Origin: Agarilytica sp045430285
GTDB taxonomy: Bacteria; Pseudomonadota; Gammaproteobacteria; Pseudomonadales; Cellvibrionaceae
NCBI GenBank assembly: GCA_045430285.1
Contig: JAILXV010000001.1
Location: 1,054,001 to 1,118,000, forward strand
DNA length: 64,000 nt
Direction: 5' to 3'
The notes beneath the pieces are model-generated. The model saw nothing but the letters and a program-made list of their open reading frames with translations, searched no databases and was not told the origin of the DNA. Made by a program: the position numbers and the translations under genes. The first letter of the stretch is position 1; each line of letters begins with the position of its first letter. Below are positions 1-9,228 of the stretch, one piece after another.

Positions 1-3000
1 ACCAGGAATTAGCGATACCCACACGTGCCGTTAAATTATCTGTTCCAGACCCAATAATGCTTTGTATATTATTAAACGCGGTGTCGGTATCGATCGTACC
101 CGCGTGAAGTGTGCCCAATGCCCAATCACGGTCGCCAGCACCTGCGGAATAATCCAAACTATTGTCTGCACCCGTGCCGCCATTAATACTGCTCACGTCA
201 CCGGTTCCCGACACATCAAAGGTATCGGTCAGTGCATTGCCTTCAAATAAATCAAAGTTAGTAAAGGTAATCGTATTTAATACGGTATCCGTGCCATCTT
301 CTTCCGCTACGGAACCCGTATTAGTTGTGTCGCTGGTGGTGGTGATGGTCCAGATATTTTCATCCGCCGTGGCCGAATTCGCGCCAAGCACAAACGTGAA
401 ACCTGCTGAAGATGCCGTTGTGTTCACGATGCTTTCAACGCTGGAAATGCCACCCACTGAACCGGTAAAGCCCACGGTATAAGTGTCTGCAACACTAACG
501 TTTAATGCATCGTTACCACCTCGTGCATCAATAGAGCCCGCAAAAGTATCATTTAAGGTAAAGGTATCACTCCCATCAACCCCACCCGCCAGGTTGTTAC
601 CGTTAATCGCTTCTAATTCCGTGAACATAATTGTCGCAGCGGCATTAACAAGGTCGCCCGCTTCGGCGCCTGTAATTGTCCAATCGTTCGTATTGGTCGC
701 ATCATCAAAACCGTTGATGGTATCCACATCACCATCACCGATATCTTCACCACCTTGTACATTCGCCGTAATGCCAGAGGCCAAAATATTGAAGCTATCG
801 TTACCCGTACCGCCACGCACATTCGTTACGCTTGCACTTAAATTAAATGTATCAGCTTCGCTGCCGCCATCAATCGTACCGGTTAACGCAAAATCAATAT
901 CAAAACTATCCGCGTCTTCATCACCGTTTAAGTCGGCCGTTACAATCGCTGTGGTCACATTAAACTGATCATTGCCAGCGCCGCCATTAACCGTGGTGAC
1001 ATTGGTATTCAGATTAAAGATATCCGCTTCACCATTACCATTTAAACTACCGGTCACAATCCCATCAATATCAAAAGTATCAATGGCGTCACCACCATTA
1101 ATATCTCCTATCACCGCCGCATCAATATCAAAAGTATTAGCACCACCATTGCCGGATATATCACCGGTAAAACTAGCCGTCGTCACATTAAATTGATCTA
1201 CGCCACTACCACCACGTAAGTCTTCAATACCTTCAAAGGTGATCGCCGTTGCCGTACTGGCAATCACAAGACCATTATTGCTGCCATCAATCGTCCACGT
1301 CGTTGTGTTTGTGGCGTCATTAAACGCGGTAATAATATCCACGTCTGAATCTGTACCCACGCCATCATTAAAACCATCCAAACTTGCAACAAGACCACCA
1401 TTTAAAATGGTAAAGGTGTCTGCCCCTGCATCACCCTCTAGGTCACCGGTATACGTCGCTGCTGCCAAATTAAATTGATCATCGTCTGCGCCGCCCGATA
1501 CACCGCCGGTCACATCAGAATTCAAATCGAAAATATCGCCACCAGCGGCCCCGTTGATCGCGCCAGAAAAATCCGCATTCACAACAAACTGATCGATCAT
1601 GCTGTTCCCAATCAAAGCATCCATACCGGAAAAGGTGATTTCGTCTGTCGTATCGGATCGTGCCGAAACGGTATTCTCAGTGGCTATCGTCCATAGATTG
1701 TCTTGCAGACGTGCCGTTAAATTATCTGTTCCAGACCCAATAATGCTTTGTATATTATTAAACGCGGTGTCGGTATCGATCGTACCCGCGTGAAGTGTGC
1801 CCAATACCCAATCACGGTCGCCAGCACCCGCGGAATAATCCAAACTATTGTCTGCACCCGTGCCGCCATTAATACTGCTCACGTCACCGGTTCCCGACAC
1901 GTCAAAGGTATCGGTCAGTGCATTGCCTTCAAATAAATCAAAGTTGGTAAAGGTAATCGTATTTAATACGGTATCCGTGCCATCTTCTTCCGCTACGGAA
2001 CCCGTATTAGTCGTGTCGCTGGTGGTGGTGATGGTCCAGATATTTTCATCCGCCGTGGCCGAATTCGCGCCAAGTACAAATGTGAAACCTGCTGAAGATG
2101 CCGTTGTGTTCACGATGCTTTCAACGCTGGAAATGCCACCCACTGAACCGGTAAAGCCCACGGTATAAGTGTCTGCAACACTAACATTTAAAGTATCATT
2201 ACCGCCTCGCCCATCAATAGAACCATCAAATACCGCATCTAGGGTAAAGGTATCACTCCCTGTAACACCACCCGCCAGGTTGTTACCGTTAATCGCTTCT
2301 AATTCCGTGAACATAATTGTCGCAGCGGCATTAACAAGGTCGCCCGCTTCGGCACCTGTAATTGTCCAATCGTTCGTATTGGTCGCGTCATCAAAACCGC
2401 TGATAGTATCCACATCACCATCACCGATATCTTCACCACCTTGTACATTCGCCGTAATGCCAGAGGCCAAAATATTGAAGCTATCGTTACCCGTACCGCC
2501 ACGCACATTCGTTACGCTTGCGCTTAAATCAAATGTATCAGCTTCGCTGCCGCCATCAATATCACCGGTCAACGCCGCATCAATATCAAAAGTATCATCA
2601 CCACCGTCACCATTTAAATCGGCCGTGATTGAAGTCGTGACATTGAAATCATCGGCATCGGCACCACCATTTACGGTGGTAACGTTTGCCGTAAGGTTGA
2701 ATGTATCTAAACCATCGCCGCCATCAATCGCACCTGTCGTTATTTCAAAACCCACATCAAAAACGTCGTCGCCTGCTTGGCCATTTATTCCACCAGAGAT
2801 ATCTACCGAAGTTGTGACTACATCAATCTCATCATTACCAGAGCCGGCATTGATCGTTCCAGAAAAATCCGTTTGGATATCAAAATTATCGCGACCACCA
2901 ACATAAACATCAGGCGCACCTGTACGCTCAACCTCATTTCCTCCGTTAATCACTTCAATACCGGAGAAGGTCACAACACTACTATCACTATCGGTCAATT

Positions 3001-6000
3001 CATTATCTAAAAATAACCCGCCGCCCGTAATCGACCAAAAATTTCCGTCTTGAGAAGCCTCATCCAGATCTGGATTACCATCTGGTCCATTTATCGAGTC
3101 AAGATCTGTTGCGCTGCTGGAACCCTCAACGGACACATTAAGTCCGGCTGAAAGTATATTGAAAGCATCTGCACCGTTGTTACCTTGAATTGCGCCTCTA
3201 TACGAAGAATCGATATTAAAAATATCATTTCCCTGACGACCGCGGATTATCGCTGTTCCATCCGCATCAATATTAAAGGTATCTGAATTACTTTCCCCCT
3301 CAATTAGTCCCGAGACATCTGCATTAATATTAAATATATTACTGCCGTCCGATACGCCCCCTGACCCAGATTCAACTTGATGACCAAACACGTTAATCGT
3401 AACGGGCGCATTTAAATTAAATGTATCGCCGCCGTCTTCGCCGGTGATTAAAAAGATGCCGCTGCTAACCCAGCTTGTTGTTGCATCAACGGTAAAGGCA
3501 TTGTCTGTATCATCACCTGTGACAGTAAAATTTCCATCCGTTGCCTGATCACTCGTCGCCTCTACGGTACCCGTTACATTAAATGAAGAAGAAATACCGA
3601 CAGTAATATCACCACCATTTGCGGAGGCGCCCGCCGCTGTAGTATCTAACGTAGCAATATCAACATCTGCACCGCTTAAAGAAATAGCTCCGGCAGAGAT
3701 TGAACCTAGCGTGGTACTTGTATTTATATCGATTACATCTAACGTAGTACCGGCAGTAAGGGACACATCCCCACCGCCTGTGCTACGAATTTCTGTCGCA
3801 TCTGTTTGACTGATCCCGCCAAGTGCATTAATTTCAAAGCGAGTTTCTGAATCGTCACCAGTTACAGTTGAATTACCAATTTCGATACTATTTGCATCAC
3901 CAACGAATACATCGTTTGCAGTGGTAACATTTAGAATGGAAAAATCATTAGAAGTCGATTGAAGATCAATATTCGCTAAGTCGGAATCTAGCGTCGTCAC
4001 TCCGTTAATCAGCAAGGCAGTGCTAGCGTTTTGCGTGATATCACTGCCGGCAGTAATGGTTAAATCACCACAAGGGTTGATACCGCACCCTGTACCATTT
4101 GAGGTTGTGATTGAGCCAAGCGTCACTGTTCCAGTAGAAGTAATTCGAACTGTGCCTGTATCGTCATTCGCGGCTCCTGTTTCTGTATCGATATCACCCG
4201 TAGCAGCGATAGCATCGTCGTACGTTACACTTGTAGGTGCAGTTGTATCTCCGATAACAAAATCGCCACCTTCAGTGGTTATGCCCCCAACTGTAAAAAA
4301 CTCTACAGTTCCTGAAGCATCAATATGGATATCCCCTCCTTCTGAATCTAAATGAGCTCTTGAGGTGTTACCAGAACCCAATTCAAAATTACCTCCTGCA
4401 TCAGCATCAAATTCACCGCCTCCCAGCCAAAGGTTTGAGCCACTATCAATTCGAATATTCTCAGCCGCATTCAAAGTAACGTTTAACCGATTACTTCCAG
4501 ATACGCCATTATCAATATCACGATTACGAATATTAATTCTATTTCCTGAGCGAAGAAAAATATTAGAAATATAGTTCTCATTAGGAGAAGAATAATCAAT
4601 ATCCGCTTGCAAATTCACATTTCCAGAACCCGCAGACGAATCAAAAACTAAGTTAACCCCATCAAAATCATCATCAAAATCAAGCGGTGTACCATTGTCA
4701 TTCAGCGGATTCGCAACCGCATCGGTATCATTAAAAATAATTTGCCCTAAATTAATATTCCCTGACGTAAATACACTTATATCCCCACCACCATTTAATG
4801 AAGAGGTATTTATGACACTAGCGCTTTGATGGTTATTAAATTGTGTAGGAATAATGTCTGCTGTGGAGGTACCGCCGTCATTATCATGGTCCCCGCCAAC
4901 ATTAAAATCACCGCCATTTGTTATGATCGAGTCGTATAAATTAACGGCCCCACTCACATATACCGAAAAATTACCGCCATCTGTTTCAATGTTTGTGCTA
5001 CTGCCTGAAGAGGCTCCAGCTGTAAAACTCGCACCTTCAGCATAAAAGTAGCCACCGCCCGTATTTATTGAAGATGAACCGGTAATACGGATATCTCGGC
5101 CGGCAACAAACTCTAAATTGAGTAAATCATTCTCCTCAGCAACAGAAATATCCCTGTTATGAATACGAATATCTCTCGCAGCATCAAGGATTAAAGTAGA
5201 ATTAGTAAGGACATTCGCCTCATCATCAGTAAAAATAAGATCCGTAGCAACCGTAATATCGCCACTTTGTGCAATGCCACCTCCAGTGGTGATCGTTACT
5301 GTTCTTCCAGCCGTGTATGTGCTATTTCCATCCAACCACTGCCGAATATAATTCCAACCAATAGTATCGTTCCAACTGTTAGCCGCGTAGATCCGATCTT
5401 CGTCCGTACCCGAATTGCCCGAACCAAAGTCACCACCCCCGCTCACAATGCTGACATTATATGGGTCGATCAACCACTCACCACCGCCATCAACGGGAGC
5501 GTCCGCATTTGGAGTGGTACGAATATCAAACCCCTGTAAACCAGATGTCTCAATGAACCCACCAAAGCCGCCGTCAACGCCACCTCGTGCCGTTAACTCA
5601 CCATAAATTCTCGCAGTATTTGCAGCGAACGTAATTAACTTACCACCATCGCCGTCAACTAAACCGTCAGCACTTACGCGTGAATTTTCATCCAAATAAA
5701 TAAATTGCGCATTTCGAATAAATTCGTTTTCTCCTGTTTTGTCTCCACCTATAAGAACTTCACCGCCACCGTGAAACCCATTCGTTTCAACAACTGCGCT
5801 ATCTAATAAACCAACGTTTTCACCAAGCACTTTAATATCACCACCAATACCCAATGCCGCATTGGCTGTTGTTGTACTTTCCTCAGTTAGCTCCGTCGTC
5901 ATGACACTGTGAATTTCAACACTACCGGCCGTTTCGTGCATGGCACTATCCGCACTAATTCGCCCTGAAGAACTTACATTTTCCCCAAGAAGCACCACGG

Positions 6001-6907
6001 CACCCCCAGCGTCCCCCGACGCCGAGAGCACCCCAGTGTTCACCACGTTAGCTCCCGCACTGAGCGTGAAGCTTCCGTCCTCGTCTACGACCACACTGGT
6101 CGCATGTTTCACTTCCCCTGAATTTACTGCTTGCGAAAAAATCTCCTGGCTTGCTGAAGCAGAAAGCAAAATTTGCCCGTCTTCCGCCGAGATTTCGCCG
6201 CGGTTAACAATCGCTGCATCTACCCCAATATCATCTTGCAATATGGATTCAGTTACCTGAACACCTAGCAACCCGCCTCCATCGAACGTCACCACAGCTT
6301 CCCGACCGGTCGCTAGCGTCACGGAACCAAGCTGAGCACTGATCATTCCGTCGTTTTCGACCCGCTGACCAATTAGCGCAACATTGCCTCCGGTCGCGGC
6401 GTTAATTAAGCCCGCGTTAATGATTAATCCATCCGTCCCTTCAATCGCTTGAAAGGCAAAATCCCCATTCATAAAGTCACTAGGATCAATAGAAAGCCCG
6501 CTAGCCAATATTCCCCCAGCATTGACCACAGAGTTTTCACCAAAAATGATCCCGTTTGGATTTACAAGAATGACATGCCCATTGGCATCAATACGGCCTT
6601 GGATCTGTGAGCCGCGATTACTCAAGATCCGGTTAAGTGACACTGAAGAGCTATCTGGCTGGATATAGTTAACGCGCTCATTTGTGCCCACGTCGTAGCT
6701 TTGCCAGTCGATGGCCATACGGTCCGTAGCTTGATTGATGGTTGTGGTGTTACCAGAACGGTTTATAGAACCGGACCCACCAACGACTTCACCGCCTTCA
6801 GGCCCAGCCCATACAGGGCTGGTCAATGCGGCTGTAAAAAGCAGATTGGTAAATGAACGAAATAGAAAAGAAGGGTTAAGAACACGTCGGGGGAAATCGC
6901 GTCTCAT
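1..6907 (-). CDS. Giant two-partner-secretion adhesin (FhaB/TpsA-like), 3' end beyond the window
   Basis: Large exported surface protein of the filamentous haemagglutinin class, normally moved across the outer membrane by a TpsB partner that is not in this window. The frame is open from ATG 6907 to the left edge, giving 2302 codons without a stop. A signal peptide (hydrophobic LLFTAALTSPVWA) is followed by the TPS domain, with INQATDRMAIDW, VNYIQPDSSSVSLNRI and the hallmark VILVNPNGIIFG near residues 110-125. The middle is a glycine/serine/threonine-rich beta-helix-like stretch. Roughly residues 1150-2302 hold many short GGxGADTFDI / GTGNDSFNI units resembling degenerate RTX nonapeptides. An AGGA ribosome site lies 10 to 13 bases before the start. 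The C-terminus is not visible, so adhesin and contact-dependent toxin carrier (CdiA-like) cannot be told apart. Confidence 0.9.
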   Translation of the reverse strand, partial: MRRDFPRRVLNPSFLFRSFTNLLFTAALTSPVWAGPEGGEVVGGSGSINRSGNTTTINQATDRMAIDWQSYDVGTNERVNYIQPDSSSVSLNRILSNRGSQIQGRIDANGHVILVNPNGIIFGENSVVNAGGILASGLSIDPSDFMNGDFAFQAIEGTDGLIINAGLINAATGGNVALIGQRVENDGMISAQLGSVTLATGREAVVTFDGGGLLGVQVTESILQDDIGVDAAIVNRGEISAEDGQILLSASASQEIFSQAVNSGEVKHATSVVVDEDGSFTLSAGANVVNTGVLSASGDAGGAVVLLGENVSSSGRISADSAMHETAGSVEIHSVMTTELTEESTTTANAALGIGGDIKVLGENVGLLDSAVVETNGFHGGGEVLIGGDKTGENEFIRNAQFIYLDENSRVSADGLVDGDGGKLITFAANTARIYGELTARGGVDGGFGGFIETSGLQGFDIRTTPNADAPVDGGGEWLIDPYNVSIVSGGGDFGSGNSGTDEDRIYAANSWNDTIGWNYIRQWLDGNSTYTAGRTVTITTGGGIAQSGDITVATDLIFTDDEANVLTNSTLILDAARDIRIHNRDISVAEENDLLNLEFVAGRDIRITGSSSINTGGGYFYAEGASFTAGASSGSSTNIETDGGNFSVYVSGAVNLYDSIITNGGDFNVGGDHDNDGGTSTADIIPTQFNNHQSASVINTSSLNGGGDISVFTSGNINLGQIIFNDTDAVANPLNDNGTPLDFDDDFDGVNLVFDSSAGSGNVNLQADIDYSSPNENYISNIFLRSGNRINIRNRDIDNGVSGSNRLNVTLNAAENIRIDSGSNLWLGGGEFDADAGGNFELGSGNTSRAHLDSEGGDIHIDASGTVEFFTVGGITTEGGDFVIGDTTAPTSVTYDDAIAATGDIDTETGAANDDTGTVRITSTGTVTLGSITTSNGTGCGINPCGDLTITAGSDITQNASTALLINGVTTLDSDLANIDLQSTSNDFSILNVTTANDVFVGDANSIEIGNSTVTGDDSETRFEINALGGISQTDATEIRSTGGGDVSLTAGTTLDVIDINTSTTLGSISAGAISLSGADVDIATLDTTAAGASANGGDITVGISSSFNVTGTVEATSDQATDGNFTVTGDDTDNAFTVDATTSWVSSGIFLITGEDGGDTFNLNAPVTINVFGHQVESGSGGVSDGSNIFNINADVSGLIEGESNSDTFNIDADGTAIIRGRQGNDIFNIDSSYRGAIQGNNGADAFNILSAGLNVSVEGSSSATDLDSINGPDGNPDLDEASQDGNFWSITGGGLFLDNELTDSDSSVVTFSGIEVINGGNEVERTGAPDVYVGGRDNFDIQTDFSGTINAGSGNDEIDVVTTSVDISGGINGQAGDDVFDVGFEITTGAIDGGDGLDTFNLTANVTTVNGGADADDFNVTTSITADLNGDGGDDTFDIDAALTGDIDGGSEADTFDLSASVTNVRGGTGNDSFNILASGITANVQGGEDIGDGDVDTISGFDDATNTNDWTITGAEAGDLVNAAATIMFTELEAINGNNLAGGVTGSDTFTLDAVFDGSIDGRGGNDTLNVSVADTYTVGFTGSVGGISSVESIVNTTASSAGFTFVLGANSATADENIWTITTTSDTTNTGSVAEEDGTDTVLNTITFTNFDLFEGNALTDTFDVSGTGDVSSINGGTGADNSLDYSAGAGDRDWVLGTLHAGTIDTDTAFNNIQSIIGSGTDNLTARLQDNLWTIATENTVSARSDTTDEITFSGMDALIGNSMIDQFVVNADFSGAINGAAGGDIFDLNSDVTGGVSGGADDDQFNLAAATYTGDLEGDAGADTFTILNGGLVASLDGFNDGVGTDSDVDIITAFNDATNTTTWTIDGSNNGLVIASTATAITFEGIEDLRGGSGVDQFNVTTASFTGDISGNGGANTFDIDAAVIGDINGGDAIDTFDIDGIVTGSLNGNGEADIFNLNTNVTTVNGGAGNDQFNVTTAIVTADLNGDEDADSFDIDFALTGTIDGGSEADTFNLSASVTNVRGGTGNDSFNILASGITANVQGGEDIGDGDVDTINGFDDATNTNDWTITGAEAGDLVNAAATIMFTELEAINGNNLAGGVDGSDTFTLNDTFAGSIDARGGNDALNVSVADTYTVGFTGSVGGISSVESIVNTTASSAGFTFVLGANSATADENIWTITTTSDTTNTGSVAEEDGTDTVLNTITFTNFDLFEGNALTDTFDVSGTGDVSSINGGTGADNSLDYSAGAGDRDWALGTLHAGTIDTDTAFNNIQSIIGSGTDNLTARVGIANSW
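24..874. repeat. Long internal direct repeat, copy 1 (adhesin gene)
   Basis: About 850 bp that recur at 1710-2560 with an exact offset of 1686 bp (562 codons), so the adhesin frame is kept. Most of the copy is nearly identical to its partner. A patch at about 500-582 is clearly diverged, and similarity fades after about 874. The pattern suggests duplication plus gene conversion. Confidence 0.85.
1710..2560. repeat. Long internal direct repeat, copy 2 (adhesin gene)
   Basis: Partner of the repeat at 24-874. It starts with acgtgccgttaaattatctg in both copies. The diverged patch corresponds to about 2186-2268 here. The roughly 835 bp between the two copies are made of shorter, more diverged versions of the same GADTFDI-type units. 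Confidence 0.85.
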
Positions 6908-7361
6908 AGAGTACATTCCTGTATGTTTACTTCATCCCAAAAACGGGCAGATCAATCATATCGATATAATAGCGAGCGTTATTATACGGACTTATTACTA
7001 AAACGGGCAGAATTGTATATTAATCAGGCAAATACACCTAGTTTCTTACTATGAATACGTTAGCTGTGTCACAAGAATGGTTATAAAAAACGAATCAAAC
7101 ATGAATTAATCGTCACATCCATTATGTTCTCGCGGATGGGATATAGACCTAAACCAGCGAATAAATATAGATATACATAACTCCAGATATCACAAAAGAG
7201 GGGGCGGCCCTTACTACTCCATGTGAAAAACGATTTGGCGCCAACACATCAACATTTCATAAACGCTGAAACTCTGACTTTTGTGACTTGTGATCTTGTC
7301 AAAATCGACACTAAAGGTTTATCGTGCCTCTCGCTCACCAATAATCTAATACAACGCTAAT
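6908..7361. promoter_or_regulatory. Divergent intergenic region upstream of the adhesin and the lipoprotein
   Basis: 454 bp between two divergently oriented genes. A TATAAT box on the minus strand (6986 to 6981) could serve the adhesin; no good -35 box was found for it. The box is part of an inverted repeat TATAATA...TATTATA, so a matching box also lies on the plus strand. The 12-mer aaaacgggcaga occurs twice, at 6940-6951 and 7000-7011, on either side of this box and could be paired operator sites. No gene was found here. Confidence 0.4.
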
Positions 7362-7871
7362 ATGAAAGCCGTAAGCACCCTGCTCATTTACGCATTACTT
7401 CTCGGCTGTAACGCTGACAATTCATTACCCACAAAGGATAGCCACGTGTTTATAAAGCCCTCCACAAAAACCTATGTCATCTCCTCACCCATGGAAGGTG
7501 TATTGATGAAAGACGGCCAACCGCTGGCAAATACTAAAATTATTCGCACCTTGACGTGGAATGACAACGAAGATGGGTTGACTGAGACATTTACCACGGA
7601 TGATCAGGGCCGCTTTTCTCTTCCGATACACGAAGTAGATTTGACGCTGGGTATGCTTGCGCAGTTTGTGGCAAAGGCCGAATTAAGCGTTTACTCGAAA
7701 AATGATGACAATATATTTTGGTATAGCAGCAAGTTTCATGCTGAAATTTTCTCTGAAACCAACGGAGAGATTGAAAATCTTACTTGCGATATAAACGATG
7801 AAGAGATTCCTGTTCAGACTGACCCAATGCCCATACTAACCAAATGTCGATGGACAAACATGCCCAAATAA
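7362..7871 (+). CDS. Small lipoprotein, DUF6795-like; possible partner of the downstream lipase
   Basis: 169 residues. The N-terminus MKAVSTLLIYALLLGC is a lipoprotein signal with the lipid cysteine at residue 16, so the protein is expected in the periplasm, anchored to a membrane. The body (SSPMEGVLMKDGQPLANTKI ... TLTWNDNEDGLTETFTTDDQGRFSLP) resembles the DUF6795 / carboxypeptidase-regulatory-like beta-sandwich fold. It lies 33 bp upstream of a class 3 lipase in the same direction. A periplasmic lipoprotein encoded next to a secreted lipase is typical of type VI lipase immunity or accessory pairs; this role is inferred from position only. The family call comes from memory of the motif. No strong ribosome site is visible. 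Confidence 0.65.
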   Translation: MKAVSTLLIYALLLGCNADNSLPTKDSHVFIKPSTKTYVISSPMEGVLMKDGQPLANTKIIRTLTWNDNEDGLTETFTTDDQGRFSLPIHEVDLTLGMLAQFVAKAELSVYSKNDDNIFWYSSKFHAEIFSETNGEIENLTCDINDEEIPVQTDPMPILTKCRWTNMPK

Positions 7872-7904
7872 AACAATAGGAACCTTCTCACTTAAGGAAA
7901 AAAT

Positions 7905-9065
7905 ATGTCGACCACTCTTTTACCCGAAACGGCCGCATCGTTAGCTCTAGCCGTATACACCCTTAATGCAGGTGTTCAAAGAGATTTAAAAGCATTCTTA
8001 GCTCGTAGAGAATTCTCTCAAGGCTCTTCTCAAACCACACTAAAAGCCGAAACGGGCGGCAGAATATTCCGCGCATCGAAAGACGGTTTTGGGCTCTGCG
8101 CAAAAGGTGCCGGGCAATATAACGGCGATTTGTTTTTTATTTTTCGTGGCACGACCACCGCAAATAACAATGCCGACATGGTGACAGATGCGCGCATTGG
8201 TATTGAACGCTCAACGACCGGATTACCTGTCCATATCGGCTTTAATCATACATTCAAAAGTATGCTCCCCGAGATTCGTAGCTTCATTGCAGAAAGTAAG
8301 ATTACCGGCACCATTCACTGCATTGGTCATAGCTTGGGAGGCGCTGTGGCAACCCTTGCCGCAGACTGGGCGGCCAGTAGTTTAGCTCTGCCGGTCAAGC
8401 TTTATACCTTTGGCCAGCCACGCGTTGGGCTGACATTTTTCTCCTCAATGCTAACGCAAAAGCTCGGGGCCAAAAATATTCATAGGGTGTTCCACACAAC
8501 AGACCCTGTGCCCATGGTGCCCGTATTTCCTTACTTGCATACCCCGCTCCCAGGTTATGGCCATCGCAAAATCAGTGAAAACCCTATCATTAGTGGTGAA
8601 GCACACCGAATGACCGCTTACACTAAAGGGCTCGGCAACAGCTGGGAATCCCTCGTCTCGGCGCCCCCTATCAACAATCACGAAGCCGCTATTGAAGAGT
8701 GGTTACGCTCAAATGCCAACAGCAATCCTATGTGCCCTAAAACATTTGAATGGCTGGAAAGCGCCGTCATTTGGCTATTGAAAAAACAACTCCACACGCT
8801 GACGGTAGGGCTTCAATGGGCGGCGATGGGTATACATACCTTTCTCGATAAAGTCGCATGGATACTGGCTAAGGGTATTGAAATCGGCGATAAGTGTGCG
8901 GAATATGTAAAATTATTTATTCGCAAAGTGATGAAGATTCTGGGGTTAAAATACCAAGAAGGCGTGACAAGTATATCCCACGCATTTCTAAGGTATTTAC
9001 TTCAATCTTTAGTAAAACGAGCAAACGATTTAGCCGTGAATGCTATTCGTGGCCTAGCTGGGTAA
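7905..9065 (+). CDS. Class 3 lipase (alpha/beta hydrolase), candidate T6SS lipase effector
   Basis: 386 residues with a Lipase_3 domain in about residues 40-240. The nucleophile elbow is GHSLGG with Ser143, and the probable triad partners are Asp200 (HTTDPVPMVP) and His234 (GEAHRM). The FIFRGTTT segment near residue 80 fits the oxyanion region of this family. There is no signal peptide, which suits a lipase carried by a type VI apparatus. The C-terminal 120 residues have several amphipathic or hydrophobic helices (WLLKKQLHTLTVGLQWAAMG and later) that could enter membranes. A clear AAGGA ribosome site precedes the ATG. It follows the lipoprotein gene by 33 bp, probably in one operon. The T6SS is about 8 kb away; transport by it is inference. 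Confidence 0.85.
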   Translation: MSTTLLPETAASLALAVYTLNAGVQRDLKAFLARREFSQGSSQTTLKAETGGRIFRASKDGFGLCAKGAGQYNGDLFFIFRGTTTANNNADMVTDARIGIERSTTGLPVHIGFNHTFKSMLPEIRSFIAESKITGTIHCIGHSLGGAVATLAADWAASSLALPVKLYTFGQPRVGLTFFSSMLTQKLGAKNIHRVFHTTDPVPMVPVFPYLHTPLPGYGHRKISENPIISGEAHRMTAYTKGLGNSWESLVSAPPINNHEAAIEEWLRSNANSNPMCPKTFEWLESAVIWLLKKQLHTLTVGLQWAAMGIHTFLDKVAWILAKGIEIGDKCAEYVKLFIRKVMKILGLKYQEGVTSISHAFLRYLLQSLVKRANDLAVNAIRGLAG

Positions 9066-9228
9066 GCGATAAGTAAAATTAGGGTAACAATTCATTTTCG
9101 ATCTTTCACACTCACGATAACCATTTATACGGCCGCAGAAAGCGGCTCGATAATGGGCAGGAACAGCTATTTGGTTATGCTTAAGACGTTATCCGTGTCA
9201 CAGAAAAATTAACACTTAACTTTCACTA

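Noticed and set aside
162..2906. Several plus-strand open frames rich in Ser/Pro/Val
   Set aside because: They lie opposite the adhesin coding frame, repeat with its 1686-bp offset and have no domain or ribosome site; they are shadows of the repeats.
7217..7243. ctccatgtgaaaaacgattt-type word resembling the leader of the surface lipoprotein gene (12301-12327)
   Set aside because: About 27 bp of imperfect similarity with no extension on either side; too short to call a remnant gene.
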